Shown here: piece by piece, positions 36,128-48,369 of the stretch | How the letters are laid out: each line of letters starts with the position of its first letter | How positions within the stretch are numbered: the stretch's first letter is position 1 | DNA from: Aphrophora alni | Lineage: Eukaryota > Arthropoda > Insecta > Hemiptera > Aphrophoridae | Length of the DNA stretch: 64,000 nucleotides | Assembly: GCA_963513935.1 (NCBI GenBank) | Contig: OY740765.1 | Location: forward strand, 77,049,718 to 77,113,717 | Direction: 5' to 3' | Notes under the pieces: model-generated | The model's database searches: none | The model's input: the letters and a program-made list of their open reading frames with translations, nothing else | Told to the model about the DNA's origin: nothing | Translations under genes and position numbers: made by a program

Positions 36128-36491
36128 TAAAGTTCATTATGTAAAAAAAAATTCACTATGTTAAATCAAACTTCAAAAGAATATGTTAGAGAATTTGATG
36201 AAAGGATTTGTACTTAATCACCAGGCTATCCTTATTAATAATAAAAGTAGTATCTTGTTTGTTAATGAAATCTGTAACAGTACAATATTTGTATCAATCA
36301 TTGCCTTAATTAAATCACTATACTAAAAAGTGATATAACACTGTATCATTAATATACCCTAACTATAAGGAACTTAAAAGACTTTTGTACACCAACTGCA
36401 TCCTATATGTAGTATATATACTTTATAATATAATTTAACTTGATATTACATAATCTTAACATTTTTGTTTTCATCATAACATGTCAATATA

Positions 36492-37302
36492 CCGAGTGTT
36501 CATAAAAATATCAGAACAGTTTAATATCTCTGGTTCTAATTTTGATTCAGATACGAAACAAATGGAATTTTGTAGAACTCAAGCTCATCTATCTACAGAG
36601 TGGGACGAAAATTAGGTACCGTATATAGAAAATGATTAAAATGTGATTTTTTCTGACATTGTCTGAACAATATTTTTGTTCTTAAAGCAGAGCGAAAAAA
36701 ACATTAATTATATACATTTTTAAATTTAACGGTTTTTCCAGAGAAGGGAAAACATAAAGATCAAAATTGATAAAAGTCAGATTACTTGAACAAACAAATA
36801 CAAACTGAAATATTTTCAATCCCCTTTAGATTACTTTTTTGTGGGATTACTTAAAAACAATGATTATAAAACTAGGTTAAATGACATCAACGATTTTAAT
36901 ACAGTGAATATTATATGAAGCAGCAGAAATGCCTACTGAGATGCTACGAATGTGATTAATGACTACTACAATCAATTAGCAACAGTTCAAGCATATATTA
37001 TAAAAAGAACGAAGTAATCTTCTATAAAATTTTAACAGTCTGGAGTGAAAATAATTTTTTTTAAATTTTAAACATATTTCGATGTATTTTTTGCTCTATT
37101 TGTGAAATATTTTTATAAGACAAAGCCAGAAAATCACATTTTATACATCTTTAGGACATTCTGTACCGTATATAATTATACTAATTTATGGGTCAGTCTG
37201 TAGATAGAAGTTGTTGATTTCTACAAGATTCTATGTGTTTCATATCACCATCTAATTTAGAACCAGAGATATTAATCCATTTTTATAGTTTTGAACACTC
37301 CG
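36492..37302. mobile_element. Long-TIR MITE, 811 bp, TA-flanked
   Basis: Ends: left CCGAGTGTTCATAAAAATAT, right in reverse CGGAGTGTTCAAAACTATAA. TA lies outside each (36490-36491, 37303-37304). Inverted similarity continues for about 200 bp, with shared blocks such as atatctctggttctaa, tctatctacaga and accgtatata. There is no protein remnant. The CCGRGTGTTC ends resemble those at 27018 (CCGGGTGTTTC) and 57948 (CCGGGTGTTC), suggesting the same transposase class. Confidence 0.85.
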
Positions 37303-39109
37303 TATATTGAAACACATTTTAATATATTACATCATTTTTATTTCTCTTCTCCTACTCATTGTAGGAGTTACAATTGGCATTACTAGTGTTCATTGTAAAT
37401 TCAAAATGATATATTCATATACTTATATTTAACATTTTACCTAACTTCTTTCATTGACTAATAGACTAATCAACATTCAACATTATCAAAGAGGAAGCCC
37501 ATCTTCATATTCTTGAAGTGCGTATCCTCTTCTTTCTTTACAGCCTTATTTCTTTCACGACCCGATTGAAGTTTCCCGATTTCCTCTTTTTTTCTCTCTT
37601 TTTTTTTTTTTTTTTTTTTTTCGAAAGAATATATAAAGATCTCGAAAAATGTAATAGCACCACGGTCGGAAGAGAACAAGTAAAACCTAGTTACAGCGCA
37701 TATTCGAAGCTGAACTACCGGGAAAGATAGTCGTGAAACAACCTTAAGGCTAAACATCCCAGGATTAGGTACAAATTCCGCCACCACGGCGCAGCACCAA
37801 AATGGAGTCATTTTGTATTAATGTTTATTGGTGGAATTTTCGTCCGATTTTTATTTGAAAAACTGATTTGTAAACAGAATAATATTACAATTTACGCTAC
37901 GTAAGCCTAATTTTAATTAAGTTATTGGTTAAAAAAATAATAATAAGATCTTCATGTTAAAAAAAGAAATATGCAAATCGCAGGTAGTCATTTTGTAGAC
38001 AATAATTTTTAATTATTTTACATTTTTAATATTTAAAATCGCCCGAGTGGTTCAATCGGTATCATGTTTTATACATTTAAAATAATTCCTCTTAGGGGTA
38101 TGAGGGCGCGGGAGACACGAAACACTTGCAGGGCCGAGGTGACTCACTGTGGCCCACCCCCCACCACGTCGTTCGTCTTACAATCTTTGTGCTGGATGAC
38201 TACATTCCCGCCCTTCCACTCATGTGCTCTCGGTTATTAGTTACCGTGATTCTTCTTAGGGATTTCGTCGTCTGTTTATAATTTTTATTGGGAAGGTTAT
38301 TTTGTTAAACTTTTATGTTCTCCATGGATTGCCGAGGAACAACCAAATCTAAAAAAACAGATTCCTCTTGAGGGATTCAATGGCGAAATATCAAGGGCCA
38401 AATAGCCTAAACGACGGAACATAGATCCTTGTAAAAATGTTTCGTATATTTTTTGCACTGTACATTTTGTGACTGTTATGTAGCTGCATTAAGTAAATTA
38501 AGGTCTTTTGCACTGTTTATTGTTTATTTATTTATCTTTTTAATTGAAAGTATTATCGTTCTAATTATGGTTAGCAGCTTAAGCTGCTAATGCTAGTATT
38601 GATTATTAGCTAAAATTAGCAACTGCTAACTGTCGTATGCAATGATAAATGAGCCTATGAAAGGAAAAGTGGCTTAAGTCACGTTTCTATAGTTTTGAGA
38701 AATTAAGACATTAAATTTATTAGAAACAATACTATAAATCTGGAGCAGGAAAAAAATTTTTCCCTTAAATCCTCATGTAGAGGAATAGTTTGCCTGTCTA
38801 TTGGTGTCTACTTTATGACCATTAAAAAAAAATTAGACTTAAAAATTCAAAAAATTAGCCAAAATGTTGACTTATGCCACTATTGCTTAAAATATTTTGA
38901 TGAATGAAATGTAAGGTAAGAACACCACGTTTGAACACTGATTTTAATTTTACAAGATAGTTGTAAATATTAAGCATTATTATAAGACACATATTAAGGT
39001 CACTTGCATACATAAAAACGAATAATTATATTATTGTATGTTAAAAATTATCAAACTAATTAAAAAAAATAATAATAATAATTTAAAAAATTAAAAAATA
39101 TGTTCAAAC

Positions 39110-39452
39110 TTTATCATTATGTTGATTCTTCTTTCTTCTTGTGATATACTTTTCCAGCAAATTTGTTGAAAACATCTCTCTCCGGTCCATAACTTTTACC
39201 ACATACCGTTTCTTTCTTTTTGATTGAAGGATTGTATTATACCAATCCTCAGGGACATAGATGGTTTTTTCCTTTTGCAAAGCGTTCTACAACACCAAAG
39301 TCCGCGTCGTTAGGGAGGAAAGAGTGGCTGCTGACCATAAATTTGTGGTTAACAGTCTTTATAGTGCTTTCCGCACTTTGTATATGGTGCTTTAATGCAA
39401 GCGACATTTTTATGTTCCGATTTTTTTCAGCCACTTTTCCTTTCATAGGCTC
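39110..39452 (-). pseudogene. Transposon-associated protein fragment (DUF7869-like)
   Basis: The minus frame 39446-39249 reads MKGKVAEKNRNIKMSLALKH, then NHKFMVSSHSFLPNDADFGV and VERFAKGKNHLCP. A second frame downstream has a YVVKVMDRRE-like end. HxFxVSGHSFLPNDRDFGxVE is a block I know from repetitive arthropod proteins annotated as DUF7869 or uncharacterised; the Pfam name is from memory. The histidine and NDxDFG residues are kept. It is only a fragment, interrupted on its 5' side by the nested MITE at 39466. It probably marks an autonomous ancestor of the surrounding long-TIR element. Confidence 0.6.
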
Positions 39453-39465
39453 AAATAAGCAGTAG

Positions 39466-39912
39466 CAATGACTACATAAATACTATAAGACACGACATGG
39501 CCATGTTAAATATTCTACGCTTATTCTTGAGTTGTCCAATACCCGCTGGGTCGCTCTGCTAGAGAATCTGAAGTTGATGTGACTGGCGCTAGGTGGCTCT
39601 ACGGTCAAACAATGTTTCAGGCGGGTAAGAGAAAACGCACTGATGCCACATATGGGACCAGAGATGCGAGGGAAGGTCGAGAATCGCTTATCTCAGCGCA
39701 CGAACTGACAACACTGACTATGCTGACGGAAGTAAGTGAGAAGGTTTGTGAGAGAGAGGTCAACAGTTGTACAGTCTCAACCAAGTGGGATGCGTACAGT
39801 CAAGCACCTGCTGCTAGCGCTTTCTGATAGCTGTGTGTCAAACTTGTGTCCCGTAAAGCGTAGACTATTTCCCTATCCTATGTCGTGTCTTATAGTATTT
39901 ATGTAGTCATTG
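39466..39912. mobile_element. hAT-like MITE, 447 bp, 7-bp target duplication
   Basis: GCAGTAG flanks both ends (39459-39465 and 39913-39919). The termini are an almost perfect ~35-bp inverted repeat: CAATGACTACATAAATACTA then TAAGACACGACAT on the left and its reverse complement on the right. CA-starting ends with a 7-8 bp duplication suggest hAT, although hAT normally gives 8 bp. The interior has no recognised coding sequence; the 82-codon + frame at 39579-39827 is not supported. Confidence 0.8.
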
Positions 39913-40106
39913 GCAGTAGTGAGTAGGTTGCTAAACTAAATTCGTGGAATCTATCAAGTATCAATTCGTGGAAGTGTCGGCTTCGCACAATAACAGTATC
40001 TGTCTGGACTTTGTTAGTCAGGTCAAATATAAATTAATATACAAAATTATATAGTTTAATTTGTGTTAAAAATTTTTATATAAGTATTATTTAGTTTACT
40101 TGAGTT

Positions 40107-40276
<170 letters not shown>

Positions 40277-41379
40277 AATATAATTAATATTTGTGTAACC
40301 CAAAAATATCTTTCTATCGTTTCGTTTGTACTTTTTTGTAGCAAATAAGTTTTTTCGTTTGTTATAGTTTTGGTTAAAAATATATTCTGTTTTTTAAAAA
40401 GAATTTTGTGTATTAGCTTAACATCAACCATTTTCAATTTTTTTATTAGTCCTTTAGACAAATTTCTTTTGTATAAGACAGATAAATTTTAAATATACAA
40501 GTCAAAGCAGTTAAACAAATAAACAGCAACAACAAATTAAAATCATTCTTGTAAAATGTATAATCAATCCACAAAATAAGCTCTATTTAAACCAAAATTT
40601 ACATATCTCAATTTACAACCCACAACCTAAATCTATGCCTTAGTTGTTGAAAAATACAATTGTGTAGCCAATGTCAACAACATACAAAATTAAATTACAA
40701 TACTCAAACATTCCACAAAGCCAAGTGTCTGTTAAATTTGTTTCCATTCATAATTGTATTTAACTGCTAAATCCGTATTCCTGCTTTTTTTAAATGTTAT
40801 CAGAATCAGCTGTCAAAACAGTTGAAAATACTACCATCAGCTAGTATAAGTTCTGCTAATTGTTAAGCAGCTATTTCTAGTTGTTAGGAGTGCTCTGCAA
40901 CTGCTAACGTTCGTTAGCTGTGCTGCTTGGAATTAGCTGCTTTGCTAATTAGCACCACATCACTACAGGAGGAGCGGCTGGGCAGTATGTCGGTGCGCCA
41001 CGCGGAAGGGGGGCGCGGGGCGTGAGAGAAATAATGATAGTATATTTAAAACACGATTCCGATAGGACCATTTGACCGATTTCATATCTGAAAACGGCAA
41101 AATTCATTAAAAATTATTATTTAAAAAATGACTACCTGCGATTAAACATAATGATAATAATAATAATAATATTTTTGCTCAACAACTTTTTTATAAAAAA
41201 ATCTAAAAAAGTTTCACCTTCGTAGCGTAAATATTTTATTGATATTATTTACAAAATAACTTACAAAACAAAAAACGGACAATAATTACGCAAATTATCA
41301 GTAATGCAATTTTGCCGCATAGGTGCTGCTATCTACCGGGCCAGAAACACAACTTTTTCAGGGATGTTTAGTTAACATT

Positions 41380-43930
41380 CAGACAAATTGGATTATTCTC
41401 TCTCTGTCAAGGAAGCTCCTGTCTAAGTTAGAAGAAGAGTTTGAAGGGTTTTTTTTTGTAAGAAGAATTTTAGCCCATCTCTTATAGGTTGTGGAGAGGT
41501 CTTCGGTGTGTTTTATTTTCGACTACTGATTGCCACAAAATGACAATAAATGTGCAACGTTTGAAATGTTGCTTTCTCCATACTGAAGGATAGATGAAGC
41601 TTTGTGATAGTTTCTAAAACATAAACACATTTTGTATTATTTTTCAATATTACCTTTTGATAAATAAAATTACCTTTTCGGTATTTTCAAGAATAGTGTC
41701 AGGTTTAACCATAATAAAGCTTCGTATATGGAGAAAGCAATTCAAACATGCTATGTCAAGGCACCACAGTATTAGAGTTCCCCCACAGCCAAACCAGATG
41801 ATAAAACATACCTCTTTAAACTGTGTATTCTTTCCACTATACAAACAGCTGGAAATTATACCGTTAAGGCATTTATATCTCTATAAAGTTTTAAGAACAT
41901 TTTATGTAAGCGGGGGTACTACAAGGGTCATACAAAACGCATTTCTTTGAAGACTAAGAAAGTATAAAAAATATAAATTACTGAAGACAAATATATTAGG
42001 TTTTAAAAGATCTTATGCGTAGCCTATATAGCCTGTTTCGTTGTTTACATGTGGAAATTAGTTCTATTTCCATTGCAAATAAATTCAAAAAATAAGTTTT
42101 ATATTGGTTATATCTGGAAACTCTGGTTGGACGTGGAAACAAAATTAATTTTTACATCATGGCACACGAAAATTAAAAATCAAAACTTTAACAATCTTAT
42201 TTATATTATTTATCTTGTCTAAATACTTCTCGTCTTATAAGATATTAGCCTATGTAAACATGCGTCTGCCATTTTTCTGACCAATTCTTTTTTTGCGATA
42301 CAAAATTCTATCATCTAATAACTCCTATGGAAGGCTAAATATATTATTTCTAAACTTTCGTTAAACATTTTACCCTTTTTAAATTTAATTTAATTTTGAG
42401 ACAGTATAGTTTCAGTTAATTTTGTTAATAAACATATGTGTTACGTTATTCTAATAAACAGGAATATTTCTGTATAGCTTTGTATGTTGTGTATTATTGG
42501 AACCTTATTATTTTATAATTTAAATATTTGTTGGAATTAAATAAATAAACCAACTAAACTCTTCCTTCTTAATTTAGAAAGGAGAACTGGAATTCTCCAT
42601 TGACAATGGGAGAATAATCCAGTTGTCTGTCAGAATATTTCGCACGTCACTTCACTCACTTTAACTTCTGATACGAGCGGAAACAAGATGAAAAGGGAGA
42701 GGAAATTCTATCATTTCAAGTAAGTACTAATGGTGTAAATAAAAATAATACATTTTTATTTTTAGGTAAATGAGGACCAATAACCTTTTCTTTGGGTCCT
42801 TTGAGACCACATTTTAGAAAATTTTAATAAAAATCTTAATTCTGGTTTTATGGCAGCTAACCCAAATTTTGTCTAGGTCATTTTTCTTCTTCTTCTTTTG
42901 TGTGGATGTGTTGGAAAGGTCAATGTTTGTGTAGCGATTATTTAGAATATAGTCACCACTACTATGGAATGTTACTATGGATATTTCACGAAATTTGTTT
43001 TCCCACAAAAACGACTTTATACTGCTTTTGATTTAGGAAAAGGCATTCATTATTTGTTAATGAAATATCTGAAATGTACTAGTGAAACTGAATTGAGTTA
43101 GTCATAAATTCTGATCTATTTCTTATTACTTAGAATCTACGTTCATAGCATGGTTAGGTTATTTCCTAGACGGATTTTAATTAAGTATAATATAGGGCGT
43201 GGTGATTAAGTTAAAAGTAAACTCCCATTACGTTGTCGGCCTTCAAAACCGGTTAACCTTGTTTTATTAGATCCAGAATTATTATTATCATGTTTTTTTT
43301 TTAATAACAAGCTTACGTTAATAAATCTGGTTTATTAAATTTTACTAATAGAGAGTAAATAATTCAGTAAATAACTCTCGATGTTACGAGTAAAACTTGA
43401 AATCCTGTCAGCAGTGCTTCTTTTGTGAGTGTCCAAATTGTCGAAGATTTAAATTTGAAACATCACATGTGTTCTTTGTAAAAAACATGAAATAAAGTTT
43501 CTTATGCTCTGGAAATAATCAAAGGTTGTTTGCTCTTCGCATAGTCTATTTTTTCCTACATCCATTTTCTTTTAAAATGGTGGCATCAAATTTGTGGCCC
43601 TTGCAAAAGTTTTGTGTAATTGTTTTTATTCTGTGACTCTAACTAGTCAAGATTTGGTAACAACATTATGTTTTATTAATTCTTGTTTCTATTTTTTATA
43701 ATTATTTAAATGATTTTACAAGATTATTACCCAGCCTGTAATTTAAATGTTACTTTGTATTGTAATTTATTTATTACTTCGACTTAAATGTGATGAAAGC
43801 CTATTTGTAAATAAAAATTACATTGTCTTCTTTTTCTTCTGAATATGTAAAAACGTTATTATTTTTTTTAGTTGTAAGATGTATTATATTAAATTAAGAG
43901 TTCTTGCTGTAAAAATATACGTGGATTAAA
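41380..43930. other. Intergenic DNA, nothing recognised
   Basis: AT-rich. A short imperfect inverted pair around the motif tatggagaaagcaa (41725-41740, reverse near 41570-41585) hints at a small fold-back but is not convincing. No host exon is visible. Confidence 0.4.
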
Positions 43931-43934
43931 TTAT

Positions 43935-44170
43935 TAAAACATATCTATATGTAGAGATTATATGGAAAGTTGCTCTATAAAAATATCTATATGTAGAGAT
44001 TACATGGCAAATTACTCTATAAAAATATCTACATGCAAAAATGACATGATAAACATAATTATACACGGAGATTACATTATAAACACAATTATACACGGAG
44101 ATTACAATATAAACATAATTATACACGGAGATTACATTATAAACATAGTTAAATACGGAGATTATATTCC
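43935..44170. repeat. 30-bp tandem repeat array
   Basis: The core unit is aaacataattatacacggag followed by attacattat. The cacggag or tacggag anchor falls every 30 bp (in blocks starting 44061, 44091, 44121 and 44151). Upstream, two related units of about 43 bp (tctatatgtagagattayat) begin the array. It sits directly against the LTR-like repeat at 44180. A 107-codon + frame (43962-44285) is an artefact of the 30-bp period. Confidence 0.85.
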
Positions 44171-44179
44171 AAAACTTTT

Positions 44180-44825
44180 TGGTGTGGAACTTATTGAAGA
44201 AGGTTGTTCCGGAGAAAGTGTTTCTCTTAGAAGCCAAAAGAAAAATGTTGTGAAAGATTTAGCCGAAATCAACCGCCGAAATTAAATAGTAAATGCGTCG
44301 TTTTGTACAAGTGTTTAATAATAATCTTCGAAGGATAATTAAAAGATAATCGTCGTTTATAAATTAAAAAGAGTCGTCGTCATAAAAGTGTGTGAATAAT
44401 AGCGTCGTTCTACAAGTGCTTGAACAGGAATAATCATCGAAAAAATTAAAAAGTAATCGTCGTCACAAAAGTGTGAGAAAATAAAAGTGTATGACGAGAA
44501 GAAGATTCATCGAAAAGATTAAGGCAAATCAATCCATCTACTGGCAGTCTACGCGGGAACCACGTTCAAGGAACCGGAAAAATTGGAACTGTAATAGAAC
44601 TTCAGAGCCGATAAGTACAGATTAATGGACAATTTCAATTAAACAAACTACCACCAAATTTTATTTTATATTAAGTAAATTATAGTCACCAAAGAACCTA
44701 ACGAACCCGTAAAGAGAAAGTAAATTAAATTAATAAATAATAAATAAAATTTCAGTTAGCCGGAGCATATGATCAAAATCATTAAAAGTAAAAATTAAAT
44801 ATCTGATGCACTCTTATTTCTTTAT
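44180..44825 (+). repeat. Dispersed LTR-like repeat, copy 1
   Basis: It is collinear with 63372-64000 over about 640 bp. Shared blocks include ttccggag-aagtgtttct, gtgaaagatttagccga, atctactggcagtctac, taaattatagtcaccaaaga, tttcagttagccggagca and gatgcactcttatt. Internally it contains several degenerate copies of a unit based on taatcgtcgt-cacaaaagtgtg. There is no protein sequence. A second copy with promoter-like upstream sequence (see 63070-64000) makes an LTR or R-U5-like segment plausible. Ends and target duplication were not resolved. Confidence 0.65.
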
Positions 44826-45249
44826 TTTAGATTAAGACATTGTAGAATAAGTAACTTGTATTTATCTATGAACTTAGAATAAGTAGTAGATTAAGATGTT
44901 AATTGTATAATTATTAAGTGCATCAAGTTTGAAAGATAATTGTTTTTTATTGTAAATGACTTTTTAAATTTAATTTTGCAATTAAAGAAACAGTTAAAAT
45001 CTACATGTTTCAAAGTTATTTATTTTGTTAACATTGGCACGAATAAAGTGCGTATAATAAGTCATATATAAAGATTTCTTATAATATAAACAATAGTGGT
45101 CCCAATATAGATCATTGTGACACCAAATGACTGATAGGCAAAAACTGTGAAAAACAGTTATTATATAATAGCGATTAGTACCAATTACATAAATATGATT
45201 CAAAACAATTACTGAATCTGTGTCAAAACCATAGAAATAAAATTTTCCT

Positions 45250-45586
45250 GTATGATAGTTACAGTATTTTTATAATATAATGATTGTATATAGTTTTGTT
45301 TCTAGTGCGACTCCTTTGTATAGTTATGTTAATAATGTAATTCATGCATCAGCTACATTTGTAATATGATTCCTGTATATAGTTATAATTGTAATATGAA
45401 TGATATATACAGTTTTGTTTGTAATGTATCTCCTCTATATATTTATGTTAATAATGTAATCCATGCATATAGTTATATTTGTAATTTGAATCCTGCATAT
45501 ATATAGTTTTGTTTATAATGAATCTCCTCTATATATTTATGTCAATAATGTAATCCATGCATATAGTTATATTTGTAATATGAATC

Positions 45587-45640
<54 letters not shown>

Positions 45641-45840
45641 TTGTTTATAATGAATCTCCTCTATATATTTATGTCAATATGTCAATAATGTAATCCACGC
45701 ATATAGTTATATTTGTAATTTGAATCCTGCATATATATAGTTTTGTTTATAATGAATCTCCTCTATATATTTATGTCAATAATGTAATCCATGCATATAG
45801 TTATATTTGTAATTTGAATCCTGTATATATATATATAGTA

Positions 45841-45889
<49 letters not shown>

Positions 45890-46103
45890 TTGTTTATAAT
45901 GTATCTCCTCTATATAATTATGTCCAATAATGTAATCCATGCATATAGATACATTAGTAATATGAATCCTATATATAGTTATAATTGTAATATGAATGAA
46001 TGATATATACAGTTTTTGTTTGTAATGTATCTCCTCTATATATTTATGTTAATAATGTAATCCATGTAGTGATATTTACTGTAGTTATATTTGTAATTTG
46101 AAT

Positions 46104-46200
<97 letters not shown>

Positions 46201-46265
46201 TTATAATGAATCTCCTGTATATAGTTATGTTAATAATGTAATCCATTTATACAGTTATATTTTTA
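45250..46265. repeat. AT-rich higher-order tandem array, block 1
   Basis: The base unit is about 30 bp, of the type gtaatccatgcatatagtta-tatttgtaat. Three variants (gtaatccatgcatat..., ttgaatcctgcatatat..., gaatctcctctatat...) alternate to make a 94-bp higher-order unit: the tcctct anchor occurs at 45431 and 45525, exactly 94 bp apart. Later spacings (132, 102, 146, 127, 180 bp) are enlarged, mostly by TA, CA/TA/GA runs that arise within the 'gaatcctgtata' sub-unit. Microsatellite tracts lie at about 45589-45638, 45825-45887 and 46104-46195. Confidence 0.9.
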
Positions 46266-46739
46266 ATCGTAATTATGTAATAGACCTGACCCTGAAAATT
46301 TAGTTAAGAAAATCGTTGAAATCGTTTACTACCTACCTTACTTTGAAAAAACGAGATCATATTAGATGTCGCAAGACACGTATGAAGTACCAAAATACAT
46401 TACTTTAATATAAATTAAGAAATATAAAAGTACGAAATCCAGGTCTGGTTCGTTTACTATGAATGCAAATTCAGCTCAGGTTACAAATGCCTATGTTAAT
46501 ATATATAATTACGTTCGTCAAGTTAGAGAATATATCATCGCTTGATGTTTATTACTAAAACATGTATTTTTCATGATAAAAAATATGTTTTTTTAGATCT
46601 GGCTAGGTGACTATATATATATATAATACCTATATATAAATATTATTTGGTCTGGCTAAGTAACCTAATATATAGTCACCTGCTCAAACCTATTTTTCAT
46701 GATTCTTCTCAATCATACAACGTCATAGTTTTAAGCTGT

Positions 46740-47887
46740 AATGCGCATGTGTCATATGTTTGTAATGCAACTCCTGAATATAGTTTTGTTAATATGTATA
46801 TATTTATGTTTGTAATATAAATCTTTTATATAGTTTTGTTTATAATGTATCTCCTGTATATAGTTACGTTAATAGTGTGTATAGTTATGTTTGTAATGTG
46901 AATACTGTATATAGTTTTGTTTATAATGTGATTACTGTACATAGTTATGTAAGTAATATAATCCATGTCTATAGTCATGTTTGTAATGTGAATCCTGTAC
47001 ATATTGATATTTATAATGTAATCTATGTAAATGGTTAGGTTGATAGTTTAATTTGTGTATATAATAATGTTATACTATCTTTGTATCTCTGTAATGTTTA
47101 TAATGGCATCTCTCCATATTTCTATGTTCATATTGTAATTATTTTATATAGATATGTTTATAATGTAATTCTTGTGTATTTTTATGTTTATTGTATAAAG
47201 TAATCCTGTTGTGTGGTTATGTTTATAATGTAATATCTTTATATAGTTATGGTAATAATGTAATACATGCGTATCTCTATATAGTTTGTTTTATAATGTA
47301 ATCTCTGTAAATGGTTAGGTTTATGATTTAATTTGTGTATATAATAATGCCGATACATCATCTTTGCATCTTTCTAATGTTTATAATGGTGTGTCTGCTT
47401 ATTGTATTGATATGTCATAATGTAATTACTTTATAGTCATATTTTTATAATGAATTCTTTTTTCTTTTTTTTTCTTCTTAATTTCATTGTTTTGTTTTTT
47501 TTTCATTTACAGGAACAATATTTACAGAAATATAATTACAATTTATTAAGTTGATACAGTTTATAAATTAAACTTCATTTACAAATAATTAAATTATTCT
47601 TGTATATAGTTATAAAGTTATTATTATTCTTGTATATAGAATTCATGTATATAGTTACGTTTATGGTCTTTGTATGATCCCTTTGTATGTTTATGTTTAT
47701 AATGTAATCCCTTATATGGTTATGTTTATAATGTTATATATAAACCCTCTATATGGTGATTTTTATAATTTAATTCCATTGTTATTATGTGTATAATATA
47801 TTCTCTTCTTTAAATTTATGTTTTGATGATTTTTGTTCATAATGTTTAAAATATAATCTTTTTATATTGTTGTGTTTTTATTATAAT

Positions 47888-47923
<36 letters not shown>

Positions 47924-47960
47924 GTTATGTTTTTAATGTAATCCATGTATTTGCTTTTGT
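46740..47960. repeat. AT-rich higher-order tandem array, block 2
   Basis: It continues the ~30-bp units of block 1 after a non-repetitive gap (46266-46739). Units such as ctcctgtatatagttatgtt, tataatgtaatctctgtaaa and ttgtaatgtgaatactgtat recur, more diverged than in block 1. A (TA)n tract lies at 47887-47920. Other interruptions are short T-rich stretches (47455-47520). Confidence 0.8.
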
Positions 47961-48164
47961 TTATAATGTAATCCCTATGTATGTTCTGTTAAGATTGTTA
48001 TTTCTCTTGTCAGTGTAATATATCTGGAAGTATTGGACATTTGTTATATTCTATTCTCTACCAGTATCAATGTTTATTGTGGTAATATTTATCATACACA
48101 TTGTAATTATTCATAAATTTTATGTTTTACAAGATATGTTCTACGAATAGTATAAAGCAGCTCT

Positions 48165-48365
48165 TCAATCATAGCACCATGTATATGGAGCGACTAATGC
48201 AGGAGTAATTTCAAGGTGATCAAGCTCCAAGGCACTGCTTTGGTTCAGGGTTATCAAATCTCTCTTTAGTCCCAAACCTACAACATTTAGTTTCTTAACA
48301 TTGTAATCAGTACGTAGATCTAACTCCTTCACAAATAACAAAAATTGACGTAAGAATTTAACCAT
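48165..48365 (-). other. Unrecognised 66-codon open frame
   Basis: The frame runs MVKFLRQFLLFVKELDLRTD, then YNVKKLNVVGLGLKRDLITL, and ends HLEITPALVAPYTWCYD. It has a less biased amino-acid composition than nearby random frames and a regular hydrophobic pattern, so it could be a relic of a coding sequence. I do not recognise the family. It lies just beyond the AT-rich array and has no visible splice partners. Confidence 0.25.
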
Positions 48366-48369
48366 AATA

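Noticed and set aside
38040..38075. tRNA-like or SINE head (cgcccgagtggttcaatcgg)
   Set aside because: It resembles a tRNA A box/B box by eye, but the segment also belongs to the inverted termini of the long-TIR element and no cloverleaf forms. Not annotated as tRNA or SINE.
41570..41740. Possible small fold-back around tatggagaaagcaa
   Set aside because: Match is short and imperfect; no target duplication.
43962..44285. 107-codon + frame with IHGDYI repeats
   Set aside because: Arises from the 30-bp tandem array plus the start of the LTR-like repeat; not a gene.
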